From Haliotis asinina (lineage: Eukaryota; Mollusca; Gastropoda; Lepetellida; Haliotidae), in contig NC_090280.1 of assembly GCF_037392515.1 (NCBI RefSeq), forward strand, positions 75,504,504-75,568,503: a stretch of DNA of 64,000 nucleotides, in the 5' to 3' direction. Positions 11,617-23,310 of this stretch are shown here, one piece after another. The notes below the pieces were generated by a model. That model was not told the origin of the DNA and searched no databases. It was given only the letters and a program-made list of their open reading frames with translations. Position 1 is the stretch's first letter, and the number at the start of each line of letters is the position of its first letter. A program made the position numbers and the translations under genes.

Positions 11617-11757
11617 GTTGAAGATAGGCGGCCCTCAAGTAACTTGAGACTTATCACAGAGCAGCCAGCGTCATACAAACCTCTCTAGTTGATATGTATC
11701 GCGTCTGTCGTGAACTCGTGTCACTGAAATGTAATAAAATATGTTGAAACGTAACTG
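11617..11757 (+). other. Candidate terminal non-coding exon, copy 1
   Basis: A good acceptor (TTTTCTGTCCACAG) precedes a block of about 140 bp ending with AATAAA (11733-11738). The same acceptor-plus-block occurs at 25027 (AATAAA 25146-25151), 31896 (AATACA 31988-31993) and 48808 (AATAAA 48900-48905). The block has no conserved reading frame, so I take it as a 3' UTR exon of each array gene. This would place the normal stop upstream of an exon junction. It could equally be the end of a separate non-coding transcript. Confidence 0.45.
11733..11738 (+). terminator. Poly(A) signal, copy 1
   Basis: AATAAA followed by a GT-rich stretch (ATATGTTG ... TGATGTGTTT). It is kept in copies 2 and 4 and altered to AATACA in copy 3. 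Confidence 0.5.
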
Positions 11758-11962
11758 ATGTGTTTCTTTATGGCTCAGTATAAACTTCTTGGGTGTAGCT
11801 ACCACTTGTGTGAGAGTGAATGTGGTCGAAGCCCCTTTTGTCTGTGTGTCGGTTTGTCAGCACCGTGTGGGAGGAAATCTGCAGTATATCAGCCCTTAAC
11901 ACGTACGTGTATGTACTGTCACTCCTTTAGTGTGGGGAGCGAAAGGATCATGGACACGTGTG

Positions 11963-12117
11963 CAGTCTGTAAATAATCGTTTTAGATCAGACAATCCAGT
12001 GATCAACAGCATGGTCATCGATCTTCGCAATTGAGAACCGATGACGTGTTAACCAAGTCAGGGGGCCTGACCACCCCTTATGACACGCATGGATTACTAA
12101 AGGCCAATAATCTAGTG
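11963..12117 (+). mobile_element. Partial SINE, unit 1 tail
   Basis: It matches the inner part of the abalone-type SINE seen whole at 50255-50530: TCTGTAAATAATCG, AGACAATCCAGTGATCAACA, GCGCAATTG-like and CCAAGTCAGGGGGCCTGACC. Its orthologue in unit 2 is at 25370-25524, so it inserted before the duplication. Confidence 0.75.
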
Positions 12118-12169
12118 GCTGTGTCCACGACAATAAATTAAGTAAAGCCAAAGGTGACAAATATTTGTC

Positions 12170-12590
12170 ACGAAGAACACTAAAACATATCACAGAACTG
12201 AGTCTAAAAACTAATCATTTCTAACTCTGAAGTACACTACTCAACACTAATCGACATGGCATATAGGTGGCATTAAAACACGATCTCTTGACCACCAGTG
12301 ACCAACCTGGGCCACTCTGCTGGAGATCATGGGGACTTACAATGCTTCAGCTTCCTGGATAAATCCTCAGAATTAAACCATCACAGTTAAACCATTACAG
12401 TCACTTGACTAACTACTGAAGCAATAAAACTCCTGCAACCACCAGTGGACAATCTTTTCAATCGCAGTACTTCAACTCCAATAAAACATCTATGGCGCAA
12501 GTCAAGCAAAACGGGCATGGCCGCACTTGTCTCGTATGATGGGATGCTGTTGAGCAGTGGAAATAAACATGTGCAGAGATCTCTAACAGA
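12170..12590 (-). pseudogene. Decayed LINE 3' region between units 1 and 2
   Basis: From about 12290 the sequence tracks the minus-strand 3' UTR and RNase H end of the LINE at 18295-23920 (shared words TGGGGACTTACA, CTTCCTG, CAGTACTTCAAC, AAGTCAAGCA). It is strongly decayed. The same relic is at about 25700-25990. 12170-12290 shows nothing I recognise. Confidence 0.5.
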
Positions 12591-12988
12591 CGTATCTGAC
12601 AACCCAATTAACACTTACCTTTGGCCAAAACAAAGAAACTAAACATGGCAACTCTTATCAGTGGGATAGCTATGGATGATTTATAATCAGTTGGACATAA
12701 TCTCTCAAAGTGTAGAAAATGAACTTTTAATAAAATGTCTAAATACAGTTAGTCTCTAATCTCTAAACATTACAATAATTCTAATGCATGCAAGTACAGT
12801 AATCGAACTCCACAATAACAAATGAACCTGTCAGTCTTACGCCTAACAAGGAAATCAGCCCTCGAAATGGCATAGAAACCAAAAGGAGACGATGTCATGA
12901 TAGCAAGAAAGAAGTTCACTGTGCATTCAATGATTTCGTTTGAAAATGGATACCCACGTGCGACGTTATTTATGGTCCTCTTCACTTT

Positions 12989-13101
12989 GCCTTTCACAAA
13001 GCAACCTTTACTAAGGTTAACCTTAACTCCCATTCTTTAACACTGCACTAAGGCTACCTTAGTGACTTGCGATCACCTATGTACTTTGTGAAAGGAGGTC
13101 C
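12989..13101. mobile_element. MITE with CTTTCACAAAGC ends, unit 2
   Basis: Orthologue of the element at 5933-6045, same TIRs and interior. It was duplicated with the unit and did not insert independently. Confidence 0.6.
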
Positions 13102-13444
13102 AAGTCTTAACACCGATAGCAACTTACAATGACAGGACGTTTGTAACTTACAGTCGATTAATCAGAATGTTTCTATTTGAATCGTTGTGTTTCCATCATT
13201 TTAAAAATCTATGCTATGTACTGAAGTATATTTGCAGCATACTTGCATACTTGCATGCTATGTCGTCTCTGGTGTCATATGTGACAAACAGCCATTCTGT
13301 ATTAATAACGTGGCTGGGAAGGGTTCGGTTGTAAGCATATCGCAATATACTAGCTTTGGCGAACATTAGAGCGCGCAAAGGGAGTCGGGAACCAGCTTAG
13401 GTACGGATGAAACCGGTCGTTAACTTCACGTAATGCTATGACGA

Positions 13445-13502
13445 TCTCGCGAGATTTATGACGTCGCTATGACGACAGTTTCATTCTGATACCGCCATTT
13501 TG
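13445..13502 (+). promoter_or_regulatory. Ancestral promoter of copy 2, now displaced
   Basis: TCTCGCGAGA (13445-13454), TGACGTC (13459-13465) and CCGCCATTTTG (13492-13502) are intact. They now lie about 1.29 kb upstream of the ATG instead of about 80 bp, because an element inserted eight bases after the YY1-like site. Confidence 0.6.
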
Positions 13503-13510
13503 ACGCTATC

Positions 13511-14708
13511 TGGGACACCTGCAGTTTACGGGTCCCTGCCTTCGGCAGTCACCCGGAAGTAGAATGTATTCTATAGTAACGTGTACGCGCCTTCGGCGCG
13601 AGCTTACTGCCTTTCATATATATAAGAAAAGCCCGCGAGAGCGGGCTGATCTCCGTTAGGAGGCATTTTAGACGAATTTAGAGGTCATTTTCGTGTTTAC
13701 TGGCAAAAGTTTAGTTTAAAACTTCGTCTGAAAGACGAAAGACGAAAGTTTTAAACACGAATTTTAGTAATACTCCAAAACATTAATCCAGTCGTTAGTA
13801 ATCAAAGGGAAATCCTCATGACGTTCCTTTTCTCTGATTGGTCAAATGTGGACGCACGTGTCGAATGTTCCAAATAAGGTAGTGGGTTACTAGGAATGCC
13901 ACAACTTGAATGAGATGAGATATGTGCATGCGACAGTAAATCATAGTAGGGAATTTGTGAATGCAGAGAATGGTGTGTGCACAAATAAAACTGAGAGTAC
14001 GTCTAAAGTGGTGAAAGCGTCCCTGCCCAGGTATGGAACTGCGAAAGGATTGTTTGATAGTTCATCGTGAGGTAAAAATATTTACGTTGTTTTGATGATC
14101 CTTTTGTAACATTTCTTGCGTTTATCCGCCGTGCGTTTGACCCCCCAAAAAACCATGCATACTTTAATGATTTAAATTGAAAATAAAGAAAATGGTGTTC
14201 AGGATTCGGATAAATTTAATGCAAGCGGAGGTTTGTTCTTGTAATGTAAGTGAAGCGTTTTGATATTAGACATCAAATAAACTTACCTCTTTTTGTTTAT
14301 TAGGAATAGAAAAGAAATGATAAGTAATATGTAAAAATAATCTAGGGGGGCACCTGCCCCCCTAAAACCCCCCATTCTGTTGAAATATGAGATTGCAAAA
14401 AAATCATACATTCGGTTAGCACTGGGAAATTGTATCGTTATCTTAAAAAATGAATAAACACTGCAATTGGCAATACCATGACATAATACTGACCCTAAAA
14501 TAATGTTGAGGAATGAAGGTCTTGAGCTGATTCTCGATTATAACCCAAAGGTAATTTAATAGGTCAAACAAGGCCATAAAACAGCGGCAGTTACTCGCCG
14601 GAGTAAACAAAAAATGGCGTCAGCGTTAGTGCTCGCTTCGATGTAAATATGGCTTCTGCGCATGTCTGTCACGTACACTTCCGGGGACCCGTAAAGTGCA
14701 GTTTACCC
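13511..14708. mobile_element. 1.2-kb TIR element in the copy 2 promoter
   Basis: Comparison with unit 1 gives exact limits. The insertion is flanked by a 7-bp repeat CGCTATC (13504-13510 and 14709-14715), and unit 1 has this sequence once. The ends are inverted copies sharing CTGCA.TTTACGGGTCCC and, further in, CCGGAAGT. No transposase frame is visible, so it is non-autonomous; I do not recognise the superfamily. It holds at least five perfect or near-perfect hairpins (13536-13548, 13586-13600, 13631-13646, 13714-13755, 14345-14362). Its right end carries promoter-like motifs: AAAATGGCG (14611-14619), TGCGCATG (14657-14664) and CACTTCCGG (14676-14684). Confidence 0.8.
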
Positions 14709-14787
14709 CGCTATCTTACCTCTGCGATATTGCTAAATTTCTGTTGACATTTGCCTGACGATCTGTTCATCACCAGTTGTTTTCACT

Positions 14788-16616
14788 ATGAACTCCTACA
14801 AGCAAGGTATTTCTTTATTTCTACAATAGTTAATTGTTGCCAATTTTGCTTTCTTTTATGACTTATTTACTTTACTCATCCTGGCGTAGGGTAAACGGAG
14901 AAACTTCCTGAACATTTTGCCGGTTGACGTTGAAGATTGACACGAGTTAAATTTATTTGGCGTTACTTACGGACTTTCAACCTTTCAAGTGGGTTTAAAA
15001 ATAACAGTATACAACATCAATTTCACAGAGTCATATAATAGATACGCGGTATGTGCTTATAACTACTAGTAGTGGTTATTTGTGCCCTCCACCTTATCAA
15101 TTTTGTTTCTCGCAATGGTAAATACTAAACTGTTTTCAGAATAAGTACGTTATTGGTGTTTAGGATCACAGCATAGTACCGAAGCCAGATTTATTAATTA
15201 TATAGTTCAGCCTAACTGTGTTCCAACCGAGCCATAAGCCAGTTCTTGTTCAGTATAAATCAGGAATTGTTTTCAGAATATATTGAGCGACATTGTAAGG
15301 TCTGAAATTGCTGCTAGCTATAATTTTTAAGGTCTTCTGACCAGTAGTAGTGTTCCTCTGTCCACATGCTACCATCAGCACCAAAAGTTCGGCAACAACT
15401 GCTAATATCTAAACCGTATCATGGTGATTATACGAGTGCTCCGATAGCCAGGTTGGAAACACATGGGAACTAAGCCGGTTGAGTCGGAGTAATTGTACAT
15501 TTGTACAATATTGCAACGTCATAGTTAAGAATGGGAAAGGGTGGTGAAGCCAATAATGTTCTGATACAATGATGCACGTTTGATGTCATGCACGATTATT
15601 TGATGGGGGATCCTAAATAGGCCCAAAATAATAAATAAATTATTCAGGAAAAAATGATTAATATCAACATAGACTCGACGTACTTGACCAAGTCGTATTG
15701 TGATATATATTGTATACAAAAGGGTCACTGGTACTCACAAAGGTAAGTCACAAGTCGTCAAGTATGGAACCCCCCAAACCGACTGCAAATATGTTATTTG
15801 TACAAACACAAGAGTTGTCCTCTGATGTGTATAAAAATATCAGTGGGGAAAGAGCAAATGGTTTGGCCGATTAGCAGACAATATGTCCGGTATAAAAATG
15901 ATATCCCATGTATGTTGTTATCTTAATTTTGTGCTATTGCAGTTTTATTGTTGAAGGCCATTTGTTGTTGGAGGTTTGATACAGTCAGGCTGTGTTTGAT
16001 TTTTGGTTATTTCTAAGACTTTCATTCCTTCTTTCCTCACAGCCCTTGACCTCGTGATCAGGTTCCCTTTGAACTTTGACATCTGGGCCCCTCCTCGTCA
16101 AGTGGGTGTTTAAGGGAATCAGTAGCTTCATATTGTAAAACTGAATTTGTCTGCGTCTACTATTTGTGTATGGACCAATCCATTGTCTCAGTTACTGACG
16201 CAAAGCCATGTCTTGACATTATTATTGATTATTTATTTTGCAGTAAATATCCCAAATCTAAATCCCATTTTCCTTATACTGACCATGACTATATCAATCA
16301 ATCACCATCTACTCTTTTTCTCTACTTTCACCATCTGTCAATCTCTTCTTGCCCTTCTCTTCCTCCCTGTCAGCGTCCTACTGGGAGATACATGACCATC
16401 CTTGAACCCCTGTCTGAGCTGCCCACCCCTCCCACCTCTCTCCCTGCCCCTCTCTCTACCCCCGTCCTCCGTGATGCCCCCCACTTCGTTGATATCAACC
16501 TTGATGATGACGACACCCCGCCTCAATCCCCAGTTCGAGTCTTCCTGTCACGTGTGTCTGGATTCTTGAGGAGAGTGTTCCGTGCCAAGATGGATGCCAA
16601 GAGTGACATCGTGTAA
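14788..16616 (+). CDS. Array gene copy 2, unknown 106-aa protein
   Basis: Exons are 14788-14806, 16043-16101 and 16374-16616, with the same junctions and phases as copy 1. Exons 1 and 2 are identical to copy 1. Exon 3 differs at a few codons (VPLST to APLST, TPTQS to TPPQS, FRTK to FRAK). The usual TAG stop is AAG here, so the protein gains KSDIV and ends at a TAA that also exists downstream of the stop in copy 1. Apart from this the gene looks whole. Its core promoter has been moved 1.2 kb away by the TIR element, and only motifs inside that element lie close to exon 1. Function unknown; same acidic and basic C-terminal features as copy 1. Confidence 0.7.
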
Positions 16617-16945
16617 TTATTTGTATTCTTGTGGAGTGTGTTTAAGATGGACACCTAAAGTGACATCTTGCAATTGTTTGGATTGTTGAGGAGTGTGTTT
16701 AAGATAGACACCTAAAGTGACATCTTGCAATTGTTTGGATCCTTGAGTGTGTTTAAGATGGACGCTTAGAGTGACATCTTACAGTTGTTTGGAGTCTTGA
16801 GGAGTGTGTTTAAGATGGACGCTTAGAGTGACATCTTACAGATGTTTGGATACTTGAGGAGTGTGTTTAAGATGGACGCTTAGAGTGACATCTTACAGTT
16901 GTTTGGATTCTTGAAGAGCGTGTTTAAGATGGAGGCTGAGAGTGA
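16617..16945 (+). repeat. 57-bp minisatellite, copy 2 (about 6 units)
   Basis: Same unit as in copy 1. Two early units carry GACACCTAAAGTGACATC in place of GACGCTTAGAGTGACATC, so the stop slot is TAA there. Confidence 0.9.
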
Positions 16946-17640
16946 TATCTTCCCACCTTGTAAACTGTGCCATATGATAATTAACTGCATTGAATAATAT
17001 ATACAATATGTTTGGCGACTATCTACATTTTTGGACCTTTCGGACAATTTTCGGATGTTTTGGATTTTTATGATTTTGGTTTATTCTGTGAATCCTTGCT
17101 CTTTTTGGCTTTTTCGGACACGATTTGACAACACTTCTTTAAGTATAAATTTGAAACATATCAGTTATAACTATTAAATAGTGATTTTACTTTCTATGTG
17201 ATTTGTTGGGTGTTTCTTGTTTTGTATTTGTGTAAGATACACTTGCTTTTAGATGATCTGTAACTAGGAGACACGAACATTTTGGCGCGCCATGAGTGTT
17301 CTGCCTGCGTGTTAGTGAGTGAGAGTGGTTTATCTCCGCTTTGAGAGATATTGATAACACACCAGGATAACGCGAACAAATACAATACTGACAGTGGCCG
17401 ATACTGTAGTTTCCATTGAATATGTATACGTTTATGAGTGTGAGTATATATTTTTGAGTGATTATTGGACCATTGAAAACAGTATTTACCTGCCTCAGCA
17501 ACGACCGATCCTGGCTATGACGTCAGAGCAGGGTACCACGTGGCACATACCACACACCCATACAGTATATTAGTAGTGTCTGTCACCAAGGTTCTTATGT
17601 GTTTGTTTTTCTGCACGATTCCATTTTGTTGAGGTAGTCG
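16946..17640 (+). other. Conserved 3' block, copy 2
   Basis: Orthologous to 9181-9840, including the GTTA|GTGAGT candidate donor (17311-17320) and the CRE/E-box pair at 17518-17542. Confidence 0.5.
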
Positions 17641-18066
17641 CGGAAGTTGAGACCACTTTTATCAAAACCTCCATGTCAAAAACGCGAATATCATATAAAA
17701 ATGACAATATTCTGTCAACTGAGATATGTACCTTCATGCACTACACTATCAGCAAGTCAGAAGTTGTATCTATCCTGGGTTCTACACGTTTCCTGGTCAA
17801 AATATGCATTAAGTATGTAAACGTAATATTGTAGGTGAACTTTTTCAAGTATTTCCAGTTTCCGAAAGAGTTTGTTTGTGGTACATTATAAGTTATACAT
17901 TTACTGAAATTTCCACGCGAAAACCCCTAACATGATTTACAATGTGGGCGTCGCGGGATGTGAAAGTAAATCAGTGTAATGTAAATATAGTGAGACGGTG
18001 AGAGGTGGAGAGTAGCCTTGTCCACTACCCATAGCGAGGGTAAGGGAGTGGCTGTGTCCACTCCTC

Positions 18067-18112
<46 letters not shown>

Positions 18113-18122
18113 GGGGGGGGGC
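18067..18122. repeat. GA and poly-G simple repeat
   Basis: A run of GA dinucleotides passes into an uninterrupted G tract of about 19 bases. Unit 1 has only a short GA tract here (10279-10292). The length of the G run may be unreliable in the assembly. Confidence 0.9.
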
Positions 18123-18929
18123 AAGGAGGGGCACCAGCCCCAGTCCCAAGCGTCTGTAGGAGAGACACACCACAACTGGCCCCAGCGTCCCAAGGAGGGA
18201 CACCCCTACCCGAACCAAGCGTTCGAAGCGCTCCAAGGAGGGAAACAAGGACCAGCCCCATGCGCCCCAAGGAGGGGCACCAGCACAAGTCCCAGTGAGT
18301 GAGTTAGTGAGTGAGTTAGTGAGTTAATATTTATCGTCACATCGGCAATATTGCAGCCATAGCGTGACGAGAATGATTACTTATAAAAATACAAATGAAT
18401 TGATGCATTGTAAAACCCTGTCAACGAAGGACAGTGAAACTAACTAGAATATCACAGAGTAGAAGGTAAAACTAGTGAAGAGACCTAAAACAATGTATCT
18501 ATAGAGGACTGTACAATATAAAAATGAGCTATAGGTTGCCAACAACTGAGGGTAGATCACCATACTAAGGACAATGGGGACTTACAGTGCATTTGCTTCC
18601 TGCATGGACCCTTGCTGGATTTACATCATTCCTTCAGCTGTTAGCAATTTAGACAAATCTAGCCATACAGTAAAAACACACTTATTCTACGATTAAAAAG
18701 CTGGAAAACTGAAATTTACTTCAAATGTTTTTGGACTTAAGTACCCTCTCAGGAGGACAATTATTTTACGGTACTTCAACCCCCTGTGAGGGTACAGCCA
18801 CTAAAGATTTGAGTTACTATTTTAATCTTCCAATTTTAAAATATTCATCTATTTACAGTTCAGTTAACACATCTAATTCCTTTAAAAATGCAATTATTAA
18901 ATGAGGACTAATATTGCTAAAAAGATCCT

Positions 18930-21900
18930 TCATAGATTGTGAATTAAAATACTGATCCCTTGTGATGGAATACTCAACACAGTCAAGCAAGATATGCTTT
19001 CATCACAAGGGATGCAGAACGGAGGATCCTCACCTTTCAAAAGGTATTCATGAGTATATCTCGTATGGCCAATACGACATCGCCGCAAAATGACCTCCTC
19101 AAATCTGGACTGACAACCCAAGTGGGTATAACCAATATAAGGTTTTATTGCATGTAATTTATTGATACCCACCTGGGTGTCCCACTTCTTCTGCATCAGA
19201 TCATGGATATAAGATCTTATTATAGCTTTATAATCAGAGTATGGAATAAGAAATGGAGTCACAGATTTGTTTAGTACTGCCTTAGCAGCAAGATCGGCCA
19301 TTGTGTTGCCAGAAATGCCTACATGGCTTGGAAACCAACAAAAGACGATGTCGTATTGGCCAGTAGCAAGATTATTATATAATTCAATTATTGCTATTAA
19401 AAGTGGATGTTTACACGACAGGTTTTTAATTGCCTGGAGGCATGAAACAGAATCGGAGTAGATAATATACTGTTTATGTATAGGATGTCCATCAATATAT
19501 TTAAGAGCCGTTAGTATAGAGTTTGCTTCCGCTGTGAAAATAGAACTATTATCCGGTAATCTGAAAGATATTGTTCTGGATCCAATGACACTGGCACAAG
19601 CCACTGCGCCACCGTCCTTGGACCCATCTGTAAATAAGGATTTATAAGTCCTATATTTATGTTTCAGTTGATTATATTCTTGTTTATACTGTAATTCATT
19701 CGTTTCTGATTTTTTAAATGTACTTAATGTTAGGTCAACTTGTGGCCTAGCCAACTGTCAAGGAGGAGAAGAAAGAAGTCGGAAAGGAGCTATATTTTCC
19801 AACTCAATGCCAGCAAGAAATGGCTTAATTCTGAGACCAAGAGGCGGAACAAGAGAAGACTTTTTGTTATACAAAACCTCATAAAGAGGATTAAAGACAG
19901 AATTAAATGCGGGATTAGACTCATTGGAAGCTAATTTTGTGATGTATTGTAAAGATAGTTTTATACGGCGTTGGTTGAGAGTAGGCTCATCAGCTTCGAC
20001 ATAAAGACTGTCGATAGGAGTGGTTCTAAAAGAACCAAGACAAAGTCTTAGGCCTTGTTGATAGACAGAATCAAGTATTTTTAGGTTGCTTTGACAGGCT
20101 CCACCATATATGATGGAACCATAATCAAGTTTTGATCGTACGAGTGATCTATATAAGTGGAGGAGGGTACGCTGATTTCCTCCCCATTTTGAATTAGACA
20201 CAACCTTTAATAAATCAAGAGCCTTCTAGCATTTGGCTTTTAGGGATTTAATATGGAGCAAAAAGGTCAAATGTGAATCAAAAACAAGTCCCAAGAACTT
20301 AGCCTCCTTGACAACTTTGATAGGGGTGCTACTGAGAAATAGTTCTAGGTCTTTATGGGGTTGATATTTACGGCAGAAGTGTATACAACTGGCTTTTGAT
20401 TTAGAAAGTTTGAAGCCATTTTCGAGACACCATTGATCTATTTTGTTTAAACACAGCTGCAGTTGCCGTTCAATAGTATGCATATTTTTCCCACGACAAG
20501 AAATATTAAAATCATCCACAACTAGCGAACCATCTATTGAATCGTTTAAAACTTTAGATAAACTGTTGATCCTGATGCTAAAAAGAGTGACAGACAAAAT
20601 ACTGCCTTGTGGAACACCCTGATCCTGATTGTAATGATCAGACAGGGTAGAACCCACGCGGACTTGAAATTGTATGTTACTTAAAAAGTTGGCTATGAAT
20701 TACTGCCCTGTAGCAGTATCGTAAGCTTGATCAAGAGCAGTATGAAGCTCATGAATAGAAAATAGTTCGTTATAGTCTTCCCCGTTATCTGAATGGAAAT
20801 TAATAGTTTTCTTTTCTTGTTGTCTTTGATACGGTTGGAATTTCGGCATATAGTCAGAAGAGGAAGAATGTTTAGCATGCGTTTCACCCAGTTTATTTGC
20901 AATATCTGATTTATCAGTAAGTAATTGATTTCCATGTTTAAGATGATGGACATTAGATTTTGTACCCTTACCTTTAATTTTCTTTACCATGTTCCACACT
21001 TTAGACATGGGCGTTCGAGAATTTATTTTGGAGACATAATTTTTCCAAGATTGACGTTTAGTCATTTTAAAGGTACGCCGCACTTTAGCATTTAAAATTT
21101 TAAATTTATTTAAATTATGGACCATAGGATGGCGACGGAAATACTGTTCTGCTTTCTTCCGTGCCTTCCTAGCTTGTTTGCAGTCATCAGTAAACCATGG
21201 TTTACCTATGTGTGGGTTTGAAGAGGACTTCGGAACACATTCATCAGCTATTTTACGAAGTTCGGTAGAGAAAGAATCTATAGGATCAGGAACGTCAAGA
21301 AAACACATCAGGTGTTAGTTTATTAGAACAAAGAATTTCATACCAAGCCCAGTTAGCTATAGCAAGGTTCCATCGTGATGATAGAGAGATATCCGATGGT
21401 GTCACAGATTTATAAAGTGGGAAAATGATCACTTCCACAGAGGTCATCGTGAATTGACCATTCGAACTCACTTAGCAGATGAGAATCAACAACAGCTAAA
21501 TCAAGCCACGAATACGTTCCAGTTCCTGGATGCAAATATGTAGAAGAACCATCATTGTATATGCATTGTCATTGTTTAAGAAAAAATCCTCCAAAACTTT
21601 ACCTTTCGTATTGCTGTCAATCCTACCCCAAAGTGGGTTATGGCCATTTAAATCTCCCATGATTATACAGGGTTTCGGGAGTTGGTCATAAAGTGACTGA
21701 AGATCATATTGTTGAAGACAATATGACGGTGGGATGTATAAAGAACATAAAGTGAACACGACATTCAATGTCACACGAACTGCAACAGCCTGGAGAGGGG
21801 TACGAAGAGGGACAGGGCTATGAATGACACCCTGCCTCACCAAAACAGAAGATCCCCTAGTTGCTTTATCGCCTTGGGGAGAAAAGTGATGATATGAGTC

Positions 21901-22077
21901 ATATTGTCTTAAATCAATTTTATCTGTGTTTTTGAGGAATGTTTCTTGTAAACAAAGAGCAGAAGGTTTTAAATCTTGGATGAATAGCTGAAGATCAGAT
22001 AAATTATTCCGAAGACCTCTACAATTCCACTGTAATAAACTGTCAGGGCGGTTCATGGGGGCATAATAGGAGATCAT
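18930..22077 (-). pseudogene. LINE ORF2 (EN, RT, RNase H), broken
   Basis: Endonuclease (22077-21370): QWNCRGLRNN, LCLQET, IIMGDLNGHNPLWG and GSDHFP motifs are visible, with a frameshift near 21550 and further frame changes to about 21310. RT: the text runs from ALDQAYDTATG straight to FIANFLSNIQ at about 20700. A TATGPD-to-motif-A stretch of roughly 150 residues normally lies there, so the fingers and first catalytic Asp are deleted. GVPQGSILS and LVVDDFNISC follow; the usual aromatic before the DD is Val here. Stops lie near 20700, 20226 and 19757. RNase H (about 19640-19250) keeps FTDGS, AEAN, YSDS and HVGISGNTMAD, all catalytic positions. It is a dead copy. Confidence 0.8.
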
Positions 22078-23310
22078 GAATAAGGAGGACCTTTATGCTG
22101 CAATGGCAGCGATGGAGAGACCTCCATATCTAGAGATTCGAAGGTATTATGAACTTCCAGAGGAACAGTCAAGGGTAAAGGCACCTCAATATGTTTGAGG
22201 CCCTTTGATTCTTTTTTCTTAGGCTTTTGTTTTTCTTTCTTAGTGAGCAAAGTAGTTCGTTTTATCTCCTGTTCAGGCTGACTTTCACTTTCTGGTATTG
22301 TTTCAGCAGACACAGTCGTTTGTGAGGATGATGTGGAACGGGAAGGTGTGACTTCAGCATCTATTTCATAAAGACCCGTCTGCACATCAGATATCCAGTT
22401 AATTGACGTTTGACATCCTTGATCAACCTTTGGAAGTGAGGAAGAAACTACAGCAGAGTAAGACACTGCAGAAGTGGAAGAAGAGGACTCCTTTTCGGCT
22501 ATTTTTTTGGCCTCAGAGAAAGAAACATCTTTAGAATATTTTATGGTGAGAATTTTATTTTGTTGTACGTAGCATGGGCATGATTTTGAGAAATTACATG
22601 TGGTCGCCACTGCAGTTTGCACACTTGATTACATCTGTGCAGTCTGTACTGTCATGTTTCCCACTGCAGCGGGAGCAAACTTTAGAGTTACGGCAAAATT
22701 TTGCACCATGTCCAAATTGTTGACATCTGAAACACCGGAGAGGATTTGGGATATATACTTCAACTCCAATGTTGAAATACCCGGCTTTGATTGATGAAGG
22801 TATTTTTGATAGTGCAAACGTGAAAAGGTAAGTGTTTGTTTTGATAACTCTCTCACCATCTTTCCTACTGAACCGCCTCACATGCGTAACGCCTTAACTC
22901 TGCAGCTCTGCTGTAATCTCATCCTCCGACATGTCTCAGAGGCACTTTGCACGGTCACGGACAATACCTCTAAATGAATTTTTGTGTACTGAGACAACAA
23001 TCTCAGTATTTGCAAAACGCTGGGCTTTGAGGAGATTCACAGACTGTTGTCTCCGAGCACATTCCACAAGCAATCAACCAGAGCGGAGATGGGTAACATT
23101 CTTTACGTTGCCACATATGCCCTCAATTGACTTCGAAATTACAAAAGGATTGATTTTGAGGGGTTCACCATCAACACCTGCTACGACTAAAAATCGTGGC
23201 CAGTAATCAGTATTGTGTACAGATTCCTCATCCGAAGAAGTAGCAATATCTGCATCAACGTGTCTTCTCTTAGTTTTTGACTAAGAACCAGTTAGTTGTG
23301 GGGTAGCCAT
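22074..23310 (-). pseudogene. LINE ORF1 (gag-like, zinc knuckles), broken
   Basis: Starts at ATG 23310 (MATPQLTGS, then an early stop TAG). It continues in one frame through an RRM/esterase-free N-terminal region to RCFRCQQFGHGAKFCR and VCSRCSGKH, then CANCSGDH, three CCHC-type knuckles at about 22620-22760. A Ser/Lys-rich tail (KKEKQKPKKKESKGLKHI) follows. I count at least three in-frame stops: near the start, near 23074, and near 22883. Its final TGA overlaps the ORF2 ATG as ATGA (22074-22077), the arrangement used by some LINEs for termination-reinitiation. Confidence 0.8.

Larger units (their letters stand above)
5047..12170 (+). repeat. Tandem duplication unit 1
   Basis: Sequence from about 5047 on is repeated, in the same order and orientation, from about 12590 (unit 2). 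The head of the unit also recurs from about 25990 (unit 3) and in eroded form before 35600 (unit 4). After removing two later insertions from unit 2, the ATG-to-ATG distance is about 7.06 kb between copies 1 and 2 and about 6.9 kb between copies 2 and 3. Units 1 and 2 match almost base for base through introns, so they are young duplicates. The copy-3 and copy-4 introns have diverged strongly from them. Confidence 0.85.
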
